From NCBI GenBank assembly GCA_964304625.1, contig OZ199839.1, positions 8,804,001 to 8,868,000 of the forward strand: a stretch of 64,000 nt of DNA, written 5' to 3'. Shown in pieces: positions 52,467-62,458 of this stretch. Made by a program: the position numbers and the translations under genes. The number at the start of each line of letters is the position of its first letter. The first letter of the stretch is position 1. This stretch comes from Kudoa neothunni. Its lineage: Eukaryota > Cnidaria. The notes below the pieces were generated by a model that did no database searches, was not told the DNA's origin, and was given only the letters and a program-made list of their open reading frames with translations.

Positions 52467-54137
52467 TTATTCCTCGGAACAATATTTTGTAATTGGACTC
52501 CAGTCACTGGTAGTATCGGCGAAGCACGATTTGAAAGACTCCCAAGAACATCTTTCTTGATAATTACTACTAGAGGAGTTAGTTTTTTCCCAGCAACAAA
52601 CTATTGGCGTCTGTCTTTCGTTCACATAAAGCGAAACGTATTTCTAAGGTTCAACAAATTTATCGCATCTTTATTTGGAATATTAATATTTACCTTTTTA
52701 TTAGATTTATCTTCGAACATCACAAAAATTAGATTATTACCCATCGGTAATAATTTTCCATACCTATCTAGACGTCCACGTCCCTTACTTGGTAGACTAT
52801 AAAATGGATGAACAAAGGTTGAGTATTCAGGTGTGGTTTTGAACATGTAGGCGTTAGTGGCATTTATTAGATCCTAAGTTATAATACTAGGATTTAAAAA
52901 AGATGAAAAATCAATCAATACCATTAATGGTAGAATATTTTCGGAGCCGGCAAATTCAGCATAAAATTTAAAGTTGTTATCATCGTTAGTTGTAGCTGCT
53001 TGACTCAACAAACTGTAAATTTTTTCAAACAATGGGAAAAGCCGTATATTTGGCGAATTTATTTCGATACCCAAACATGGAACCAGTTTGAACGTCATTC
53101 ATAAATTCCAGTAAAATTAGATCCTTTCTAGAGAACAACCGACAGATCGCATGTTCTCTCAAAGCATATCCCTCCAGCAATATATTATACCGACAAATAT
53201 CATATAGTGCTTCGATAATTTTCCGTGTGTAATTATGGCTTTTTCCTGATAGAGCTCCTTTTAATATACTATTAATATGGTCCACCGTTTCATTGAATCT
53301 GTTTCTATGTAAAATAATATTCCCTCTATAGTAAGCTTGTTCGGGGAGTTTTTTGTATTTTGGGCAATAATCGATAAATCTTAATCGCTTTCCCATGGTA
53401 CACTTATTGTCTGGAATCTGGTTTTTATTTAATCCTGCCGCTTTCGCAAATGCTACTTCAAAAATGTTCATAGTTTGTTGACTTTCTTTCACACAAGTTG
53501 AGACAAAATGCAAATTTTTATATATGTCATAATTTTTTGAGGATAAACTGTGTTCTATAGTGTTTTTCAGTATTTCACCTATTATAATCGTATTATTTAG
53601 AATAATAATAATAATAAATAGAAAAATATGCCAATAATATATCAAAATTTTATTTTACTAAAAAATATTGAAAATAAATAAAATTTTTATGACAAATAAA
53701 CAATTTTTAATATGTATAATTATCTAATTTTTGTCATAAATTTTAAAATTTATGCACCTATTCTACGACCAAAAAGTAGTTCTTGCTCTTCAGCAATAGG
53801 AGCCAATTGACCCACGAGATGATTCACTCCATAGATTTTCTCATCAATGTCTTTTATTACTGGCGATCTATTATCCCATAAAAAATCTATTAATTCCTTT
53901 ATATTTTCATTTCTTCGTTCTCCGGGGTATTCTGCGCCATGACTACTTAATAAGCTATATCATTTTAACCTGTAGATTAGGTAATATCTCGTGAAATAGC
54001 TCTTTCTTGTGGGTGTAAAACCATATGCGATCATAAGATGTTACTGTGGAAAAGAGTATCTCATTTTCATATTGCTCTGATTTTAACCCCAAAAGTACAC
54101 ACAGTAGAAGAATTCTCAACAATCGAATTTTGTATAT
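52467..54137 (-). pseudogene. MINPP1-like histidine phosphatase with altered active site
   Basis: Multiple inositol polyphosphate phosphatases are secreted or ER-resident enzymes of histidine phosphatase clade 2. The leader RLLRILLLCVLLGLKSEQ starts near 54125, but no ATG was found in frame. Blocks in family order follow: LLSSHGAEYPGERRN where the family has LxRHGxRYP, then NLHFVSTCVKES for FVTSSKHRC. Next are KRLRFIDYCPKY, RKIIEALYDICRYNILLEG and ICRLFSRKDLILLEFMNDV. The C-terminal part has FYAEFAGSENILPLMVLI where the family has FGHAETLLPLL, then GNNLIFVMFE and YVNERQTPIV. The catalytic first Arg is Ser, the second is Glu, and the distal catalytic His is Gly. Frameshifts lie near 53975, 53055 and 52625, and an in-frame TAG near 52870. 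One intron ends at 53600 (ATAATAG). The stop TAA is at 52467-52469. Confidence 0.75.
53596..53621. repeat. (AAT)n microsatellite
   Basis: A trinucleotide run within an intron of the MINPP-like gene. Read on the minus strand it encodes an artificial run of Ile, which looks like a membrane segment but lies outside the exon. Confidence 0.8.
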
Positions 54138-55218
54138 TTCTAAATTTAAAATTAGTTTAATTTACACACACATTTTTATTTTTAAATCGACTAGCATTAA
54201 ATACACGAACGATAGCATCTAAGCACTCCACCTAACTAACACATCTTAGTAAATTAATATTGAATTTAGTTGTTAATCTTCTCCAATCAAATTAACTATA
54301 AAATAAATTTGTAATTAATATAAATGTGGATATTTATGCATTATTTCAAAAATATTTGATTTTTTACAACTAAAATATTAATAGTGTAATGAGTGGATAC
54401 AGTGCTCAACGTTAGATTTACTTTTTATTTTACCTTCTGTCATCGAAAAATACTTAAAGTTGTTTATCAATTTTCAAGTCAAGTAAATGTTTGGTCTAAG
54501 TCATAAACATATTGGTTGATTGGTTATTTTCGAAAACATTTTTTATAAAATTGTCAAGAAAAACAATTGTATTTAGAATTGATATGGAAAAACATTCATT
54601 AAGTCATAACACCAGAAATATTGTTATTCCAATAGGATATTTAATATTTATATGATAAAAAGAAACTTTCAATAGAAGCTAAATGAATAAACAATGTTTT
54701 AGCTGTCATTTACAATAGTTACATTATTTCAAGATCTAAATGAAACCTCCCTACCGTAGGAAAAAACCATTAGAGTTATGTAACGAATTTTTTTAGAATG
54801 TTATAAAGGTAAAATTAAAGATACAGTTCTAAAATTGAGATAAATGTAAAGATTCTAACCAATAAGTTGATCCACTTGTGCGACAATTGGCAGTTTTTAT
54901 ATAAAAAATAGGTACTAAAATTACTTCAAAATAAATCGCTTCACATTCCAATCGTTTATATAGATGAATCGAGGGTTTCGACTTCAACGAGAAGATCACT
55001 TGATAGTATCAATAAAAACGATGTACGCAAAAATAAGATTACTAAAAAAAATATATAAACTTACACTAGATTATCTTATTTTTGTGAAGGTTAAAAACTG
55101 TGAGTTCTATCAGCGCTAAATAGGTTCGTCATTTCTTAATCCTATATAGAAGTTTTCTCATCAATTAAAAACGATTGTAACGAATACATCCACAAAAATT
55201 AATAACTAATAAACACTA
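54138..55218. other. AT-rich spacer
   Basis: No coding homology or repeat structure was recognised. Confidence 0.45.
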
Positions 55219-56199
55219 CAGTCGATACTGGATATTGCGTGGTTTTTTGCTGTTCCCCCAAAATCCACGCAATACAAAGTTTTTACGCAATATCCAGTTT
55301 CATGCGTATGTGTTACATTGTAAAATACGATTTTTCTTGTGCTTACGTTTGATGATTATTCCTACCAACAAGTTTTTGTTAAAACGCAGATAAAATTGAA
55401 TTCAATTAAGAGAAACTTACTAATTTTTTTCAAAAATCTTGTGATTTTTGCGTGTCAAATCTTCCTATTGATATTTTTTAAATTCTTTCCGTTATGGGAT
55501 ATAATTCAAACAATCCAGATAGAGCTTCTTGAATTAAAACTTTATTTAAAATATTAACTATATTCAATTTTTGTTTTATAAAAATTTTAACTTCTTTAAT
55601 AATTAGTTCGATATCATCAGATTAACCATTTGGGGGAAATAAATCCGCATGATTTTGATACTCACATGTTGCCACCTTATCATCGTCAAATATATTTTCG
55701 TAAGCTTCAATTTCATTGGAGAAAACCAATAATATATACATATTATATTACTTTCATAATTGTTTCTGATTTGGGACATCATCCTCAAATCTTCTTGTTC
55801 TATAAACTGATATAACTTTTTTATTTTACAGTTTTATATATTAGTATCAAGAATTTTTGATGTTTAAAACAATTAAATATAATTTCTGGCGTAATACTCT
55901 CCTAAAATTTAGTTAATGACGTGATTGAGTTTAGTAATGTTTATTTTTAAATCATAGAAACTTCACATAAAACCGTGTGCTTCGTCATTGTATTCCTGTC
56001 CTATTTTTAATGCATTTAATGATGCCTAAATTAAGCTTTGCGGAATATTAGTCGTTTTTGAGTTGACAAATTTGATATATTTTTAAAAAATCAATATTTT
56101 GGGGATGAAGAGCATATTGAACAAACAAAATTAAAACTTTTCTGTTCTCATCTACCATTCTTTGGTTCAACTTTCTATTATGTTAATAAATATATTACG

Positions 56200-56600
56200 C
56201 ATCGTCCATGTGTTTTTTTAATAATATTCACGCGGTAGATGTTAAACCTAGTTCAAACGCCAAGGATTCTGAAATTTACCGGTGAAAACTGATGGGAGTT
56301 TATTCCTATTTAAAGAAGAGTGGCAGTAAAACAGTCACTCTTTTTTGGATATTTTTCCCTAATATTCCCACCTGATTCCTTTAAAACATAACCAATGTTT
56401 TGGTAACTACTCATAAAAGAAGGCCAGCAGTTACATCAATGTTTATAACGTCTTTAGGACTATACGCCTTGGCCTAATTGATGTGCTCAACATTCCATGA
56501 GTCAGCAGAGGAAAAATATGTGGTCGCATTCTCATCACGAAGCATTTTGAAAGCTATCTCACATCTTGGATGGACTCTAAAGACCACATTCAACTAGATT
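56200..56600 (-). pseudogene. pogo-type transposase, DDE half
   Basis: The minus strand reads AYSPKDVINIDVTAGLL, like the pogo/Tigger block Y.P.DIFNADETGLF that bears the first catalytic Asp. It then gives TKTLVMF, GKNIQKRVTVLL and SFHR, like the family's KTL...G.KKSKERITVLLCAN. Stops interrupt it. The N-terminal DNA-binding half lies on the far side of the Helitron. Confidence 0.7.
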
Positions 56601-56630
56601 TTAAGTTGGGAATTTCTTTTTTATTTGTAA

Positions 56631-58476
56631 CTAGCGTTAAAGCCCAGCATCGCTTGACACTATGTGACGTAAAATTTTAATTTTTCTGTTTTAATTGATG
56701 CATTTCAAAGCTTTTCATTATTTTTGCAATGTGATGAATTAGAAAAACAAAATTATGCGCACACTTTCCATTCGAATATAAATAGAGGTATTGAGAGAAA
56801 TTAATGAATATTTTTAAGTTTATTTTACAAATTATTGGCCAAAACTATGATGACCTTAATTTTATGAGCAATTAAAGTTCATTTATTAAACAAAATAATA
56901 AAGTAACTTAAATAGGACTTTCAGTTCTTTTCAAAATTTTGCGATAAAAAATTAATCATTCTAGTTATAAAATTTATTATTAGTCTACAAACGATAAAAA
57001 AATTAAAATAGACCTAAAATGCGTCAAGAAAAAAATATTGTTACTCCTTTTTTTGCAATTTTATAAAGGATGTTAATGAGGTTTCAATAATCTGTGAGTA
57101 GTGGCTTAAGTATTCGTTATTTTTAACATATTTTTCCAATTTTTAAATAAATGCAAACTTTCTTTTTATCAAGAATACTTACTAGTTCAAAAATATACAA
57201 ATTTAATTAACAAAATACGATTAGATTTAAAATGTAAAGATGTTTTTAGTTTGGAAAATTACAGTAATACTTAAATATCAACTGGTTTTCTCGGAGAAGC
57301 GCACCCTTTTAAAAATAAAAGTACTGTTTGATTTCCCTAAAAAATTACTTTGTATTGAACTTTTCTTGGATTAACGAAAACTTTGTGTAAATATCGGTTA
57401 GATCGAATAGACCAATAACTTCTTATCAACTTATATAATACGTATTGAGATTGAGATTGAGGGGGACTATATTTTGTGCAAAAGTAATCGTGAATATAAA
57501 TTCTTAAATTACGTGTAGAATGCGGTGTCGCGTATTTTCATGAAGCTTTTATTTCATAATGAATTATTTGTAGCAAAAAGGAAATTATATATGATTTGAA
57601 TACTAATCTTAAAGTCTGGCTGGAGGTAAGGAATAATTAGGTTACTAAGAGCCTAAACATTATTTTAAAAAAATTATATCATAAAATATAGAAACTTATC
57701 GAATAATTGATGCCTGCTGTTCTGCAAGAAATTTTAGGACAACCAAAAAATGAGTAAAAACTTATCGAAAAGACGAATATAGTTTAAATCTCAGTCGGTA
57801 TATTCGATAAAAAAAAATCTTCATTTAAGAAGTTATCACAGAAATTTAATTATTTGAAAACTCTACACACATCCTACATCGTCATTAGAATTCTTATAGA
57901 ACTACCAAATTATTCCTTGATGGAAAAAACTTTAATCTCGAATTATGTGTTTTATTTAAAATGGTCATAAGTCTTTTTGCTTTAAAATGTATCTATAATG
58001 CTTGAAAAATTAAAATACATCCTAAGTACTTTGTTATGCTTCAAATTTTAAGGGAAATGCGACAACTCTTGTAAATGTGACGTTAATGATTTTATTTGTC
58101 TTATATATGTCGTTTGGAATAATTTTAACATTGTTAAACCATTCTATACCATAATTAACAGATTCTCTTTGTGAATAATGAGTAAAAGTTTATTCTAGTC
58201 GATTTTTTCTTTGAAATAAACAAACATCAATATTATTATTGTTATTATGCAGGTACTTTTAAATCTGGTAATTGATGTAAACAAACAGAAAATTCCTTCC
58301 TTCTGATAACGATATTGATTATATTTATACTTCTAAGTAAATGAACGATTTCTATTGATGGCATCATCTATTCAAATGCAGACTAAAAGCTGTATTTAAA
58401 AAAGTTTCGTCTTGACACGTGAATATTGCTACAAACACACACACTGACAGACAGAAGAACTTTATTTATATAGTAA
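56631..58476 (-). mobile_element. non-autonomous Helitron, copy 2, nested in the pogo element
   Basis: On the minus strand it begins TTACTATATAAATAAAG and ends GCTTTAACGCTAG, followed by T. The ends and internal stretches match the Helitron at 39396-41294, including the GATGCTGGGCTTTAACGCTAG tail and the TTTTTACTCATTTTTTGGTT block. The canonical 5' TC is here TT, so the exact start is uncertain by a base or two. It separates the two halves of a pogo transposase and is therefore younger than that element. No Rep-helicase is encoded. Confidence 0.75.
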
Positions 58477-58479
58477 ATA

Positions 58480-58700
58480 TATAAAGCAATTTCGATAAGA
58501 GCATATCTCGGCTGAACATTATCATTCGACCATTGTTTAACAAACCAACCATATAACTTACCATCTATATTTTTAATTTGCCAGAAAAAATGTTCTTCTC
58601 TATAGTTTCAATATTCGTATTTTTTGAATTTATCTTCGTGTGAATGAATTCTATCAATCTCTAGATGATCTTTAACATGGAAATATATTAATATTCAACT
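58480..58700 (-). pseudogene. pogo-type transposase, CENP-B helix-turn-helix half
   Basis: The minus strand carries KLYGWFVKQWSNDNVQPRYAL, which matches the CENP-B/pogo second helix-turn-helix block (alyeWF...R..giPvsG.ll). This is the DNA-binding half of the transposase whose DDE half lies at 56200-56600. Confidence 0.6.
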
Positions 58701-59041
58701 TAGATCACTACATCACTCAATTTAAACTTAGAAATTATCATTTTTAAGACAATTTTCAACATTTTAATCGAGTTATAATAATCAATAATTTCTCCTTTCT
58801 CTGATCTATTACTTTTTTAGAGGATTTAATGAAGAATACACTCTTAGTTTTACATAAATCGTCCATAAAAACCACGCAATACAAATTGTCCACGCAATAA
58901 CTAGACTTAAGTTATATCTAAAAAAATTGTTTTTTTATGTTAACTATGTTTACAGAATGATAAAATAATAACAGAACCAAAAAGCTAGGTTCCTCTCTAA
59001 AAAGAATAATGTCAAAATTACGCAATATCCAATCTCGACTG

Positions 59042-60949
59042 TATTTGGAGAGTCCCCTAAAGTTTGCCTCACAAAACTCTCTTAATTATCCAAACCACGC
59101 CGAATCCTATTTTCTAAGATGTTTTAATAAGTATGAAATTAATAATTAATTAAAATAATTCATTTATAAAAATGTTGCATTTAGATCTTGAAATATTGTA
59201 TTGTCTATTTAGGCAGTGTCCATTGTAACGGATGGGAATATCTACCAAAATAATGCTTCCATCAATCTTTTAATTTTAAAAATACAAGTAACAATTCATG
59301 AACTATTATTATGTGAATTTTCAACGGAAAATAAATTCCTTGATTTTTTTTATCTTTAAATTGGCCAAATGTGCGATCATTGTTTAATTCTTTTCTTCAA
59401 CAAATTCATATATACGTTAATGTATAAGTAATTTTCAAATACTATGTGTTGATTTCATGACAAGAAGTATCGACATATACGATACATTAATTAAGAACAC
59501 GTGAGCTTCTGTTAATGAAGTTTGTTTGAAACAAAGATTGTAAATTAACTATCTTACGATATAATTTCAATTAAAATAATTAAGTTTACATTTATTTGGT
59601 GGTTATAGTTTGTATAATAGGCTTTATCGATAGAGATCACCCTTGATTCTTTCAGCATTAATGTCCATCATGTGAAACTTTACTATTTGATTTACTTGAA
59701 TAAAGATATTTTCTATCAGTGAATGTATATTGAATAATTTCCAATCTAATAATAGTGCTAAATTTAATCGCAATGCGAAATTACAAGAAATCGCCAAAGA
59801 AAAATTTAAACCCTATTCAAATCGCTTATAAAATGCACAAGTCTCTACAAACCGACCTATGTCAACGTCTGCAGCATAAAGCAATGGATTTATCCTTATT
59901 TCAATAGTTGTTATTGAGAGAATTAAAATTATATTAGAGAAAATAATGTTTATAACTAGAAAACTATTAAACATAGTTATAAAATATTCATTTAAAACGT
60001 GGTAACTAACTTAGAGCACAAAATGAAATCAACGAGAATAATTCGAAACTGATAATCAAGTATCAATTAACGAGCAAAATGAAAATAGAAATGATATAAG
60101 TATAATATGTTCAAATAAGTATTAGATATGATACTTGAAGCAAATGAAAAGTCAAATGAAGGAAATTTCTAAAGCATCCTCAACCAGGTTACTTACTAAT
60201 GGCTCGTCTTTAGACTTCTATAAGATGAAAGTGACAAACAGACAGATGAGTGCAAAATCGACGATAATTTTAATAGTTAAATAATCATATCGAATTTTCT
60301 ATTAATTTTATGTCGATTTTAAAATTTCTCTCTAAAGTAAGAACAACAGGCGACTTACGGGTACTGATCTAACAGTCATTAGATTACCTCGAAGCCGAAG
60401 ACGTGGAATTTTAAAATTAACATATTATTGTACAAACCAACAATATCATATTTTATAAAATATATATCAACCATATAAAGTAGTGTATGGACCATACGCA
60501 ATTTTTAAAAATTTCCTTGTTTATTACTTTTTTTTAATTCAAATTGAAATAGATCATTTGTCAATAGGTAATTGGTTTTCAAAAAAATATAAAACCCAGC
60601 TTAACGCGAAACAAAACTTTCATTCCTGGTCTTTGATAACACCATCTGACTGCTAATATTTGTATATAGTTACGTTAATTAAAGTAAATAATGCAGAGCG
60701 AGAAAAACTAAAATTTATTCATCAGAAACAAAAAAGGAGCCAATCTACATATCTATTATCAAAACTCGAATATCATTTCATTTATGTTAATCCTCATTTA
60801 GGTAATAAAATTGGATATTTCATTAGTTACAGCAATAGATATTATTGGCGAATGAGTGCAAAGAAAAATAACTCATCATGAAATAAAGACAAACAAGCCA
60901 ATATGACTAAGAAGGTATTACAACAAAACGTTAGGTGTACTCGCTGGCA
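59042..60949. other. AT-rich spacer
   Basis: No supported gene was found. A 73-codon open frame at 60660-60881 is Lys-rich and has no recognised family. Confidence 0.4.
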
Positions 60950-61478
60950 TCAATCATCATTCTGCTTGTGTAAAAATCTTGAAAGAGATCTCTGAGGGTT
61001 GCTTGGATACTGGGAGTGACTGCTTCTTGTCCTAACAATTGAGTAGCTATCGAAATCAACGACTTGTCCATTTGCTACAATCCGGATGTATAACAAGATC
61101 ACCCAATTACAACATACGTTGTAGATATCCGGTGGAATGCCCATATCAGCCAAATTCTTGTTTACCTCATCTATAATTTCTTTACGTTGGGTGAAATCAG
61201 TCCATGCATACACCACCTTTATAACTTGCAAAATAACGTATACGGTTTTGTTTTCGATTTCACACAAATAGTGGCCAATGTAAGACCTGAGATGGGGCTG
61301 TTCTTTTAGCATACTGAACGCGCAAATAGATCACAAAAATAAGTTTACAAATGTGGCTAACTTACTCCTTATAAATTTCGTACACAAAGTCCATATTTGC
61401 CTTGGTGGCGTGATGAACAATTTTGTTCAAAAAATTTTTCAATTCACGGGCAGCCTCAACACAAGAACCCCTCGTCAT
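60950..61478 (-). CDS. intact two-exon gene, 158-residue protein of unknown function
   Basis: Exon 1 is 61478-61366 (MTRGSCVEAARELKNFL to EIYK) and exon 2 is 61313-60950. They are joined by a 52-nt GT-AG intron in phase and end in TGA. The protein has no signal peptide or membrane segment. Residues 1 to about 120 have the spacing of an all-helical fold (blocks such as LNKIVHHATKANMDFVYEIY and IIDEVNKNLADMGIPPDIY). The last 35 residues are rich in Ser, Arg, Asn and Gln, and look disordered. I do not recognise the family. The clean splice junctions and absence of any lesion argue for a functional gene. Confidence 0.65.
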
Positions 61479-62458
61479 TTTTTATATAGTTCAAGTAATC
61501 CTATTAGAAATCCTATTATTTTCTTTTTTTATCGATTTTTGTAAACAATTATAAATAGCAGGATTTACAAAATTTTGTTTGGGATTAAGACAAACTGAAT
61601 AAATAAAATGAAAGCAATGCCCAAAATTAGTACCCATTTAATGCGATTAAATTGGCAGAACTCATTTCGAAATCAATAATATTTTTTGAAATATTTAAAT
61701 TATTAAATCCCCATTTCTATTCATTGAATTAACATTAAATTCAATGATTTTTTTATCTTAGTAATTTTTTGCGCCATCAACACTAATATAAAGTATTCGC
61801 TTGTTTCCTTATATGGAAACTATTGATTACTCCATTATTGGTTTCTTTAGAATTAAATAGACGAAACTTTACGTTAAATTAATAATCTTTTTATTATAAA
61901 TTTCTTTTATATTATATTTGTTATTTGATGCTAATCAACAATTTATATGCGTACAAAGGAATCCCTGAGAAAATGAGAACATTTAGATATGTTATTGATC
62001 GCTTGTTCCATTTTAATCCTTTGAACCCCAATGTCACCCCAGATGGTAATTTTCAATTCTGTGAGTGTTTTAACCATTTGGGTACATTTTTGAATCTATC
62101 TTTACTATAATAATATAGTTAATGTTAACTTGATTTTATATAGTTGAATTAGAAAAATTTGTGTGTTTTATACCAAAGCAATACAGATACAGATGAATAT
62201 CTAACTTTACGGCAAGTATAAAAAAGACTAAAAGTATCCTGCAATTGAACTTGGGATCTTGAGGTTTCAGTAAAATTAAAAAATATACACATATAATATT
62301 AAATAATCCTGTTCTAAAAATGAATCTAAGAAGAAGATATGTTTTGATATGTATACCATAGGGACAGATTAATCCATGTTGCCATTTAGCACCATGTGTG
62401 TATCTTTTTAATTTTTGAAATTACTGCTCCAATTTTTGGATATTTTATACAAAATTAT
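61479..62458. other. spacer before the second piggyBac element
   Basis: AT-rich sequence. An open frame of 61 codons at 61925-62110 is unsupported. Confidence 0.4.

Larger units (their letters stand above)
55219..59041 (-). mobile_element. pogo-type element with terminal repeats and TA duplication, split by a Helitron
   Basis: The left terminal repeat is CAGTCGATACTGGATATTGC. The right one read inward is CAGTCGAGATTGGATATTGC, identical at 17 of 20 positions. Both ends are flanked by TA (55217-55218 and 59042-59043), as expected for Tc1/mariner-superfamily insertion. CCACGCAAT and its inverse recur inside each end (near 55245-55305 and 58870-58900). A pogo-like transposase relic is on the minus strand on both sides of a Helitron (56631-58476). 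Without the Helitron the element would be about 1.98 kb, a normal size for pogo. Confidence 0.82.

Noticed and set aside
53600-53645. An Ile-rich signal peptide at the start of a 206-codon frame of the MINPP-like gene
   Set aside because: The frame opens with TTG, the Ile run is an (AAT)n repeat, and ATAATAG just before GTGAAATACTG fits an intron acceptor. The true leader lies near 54125.
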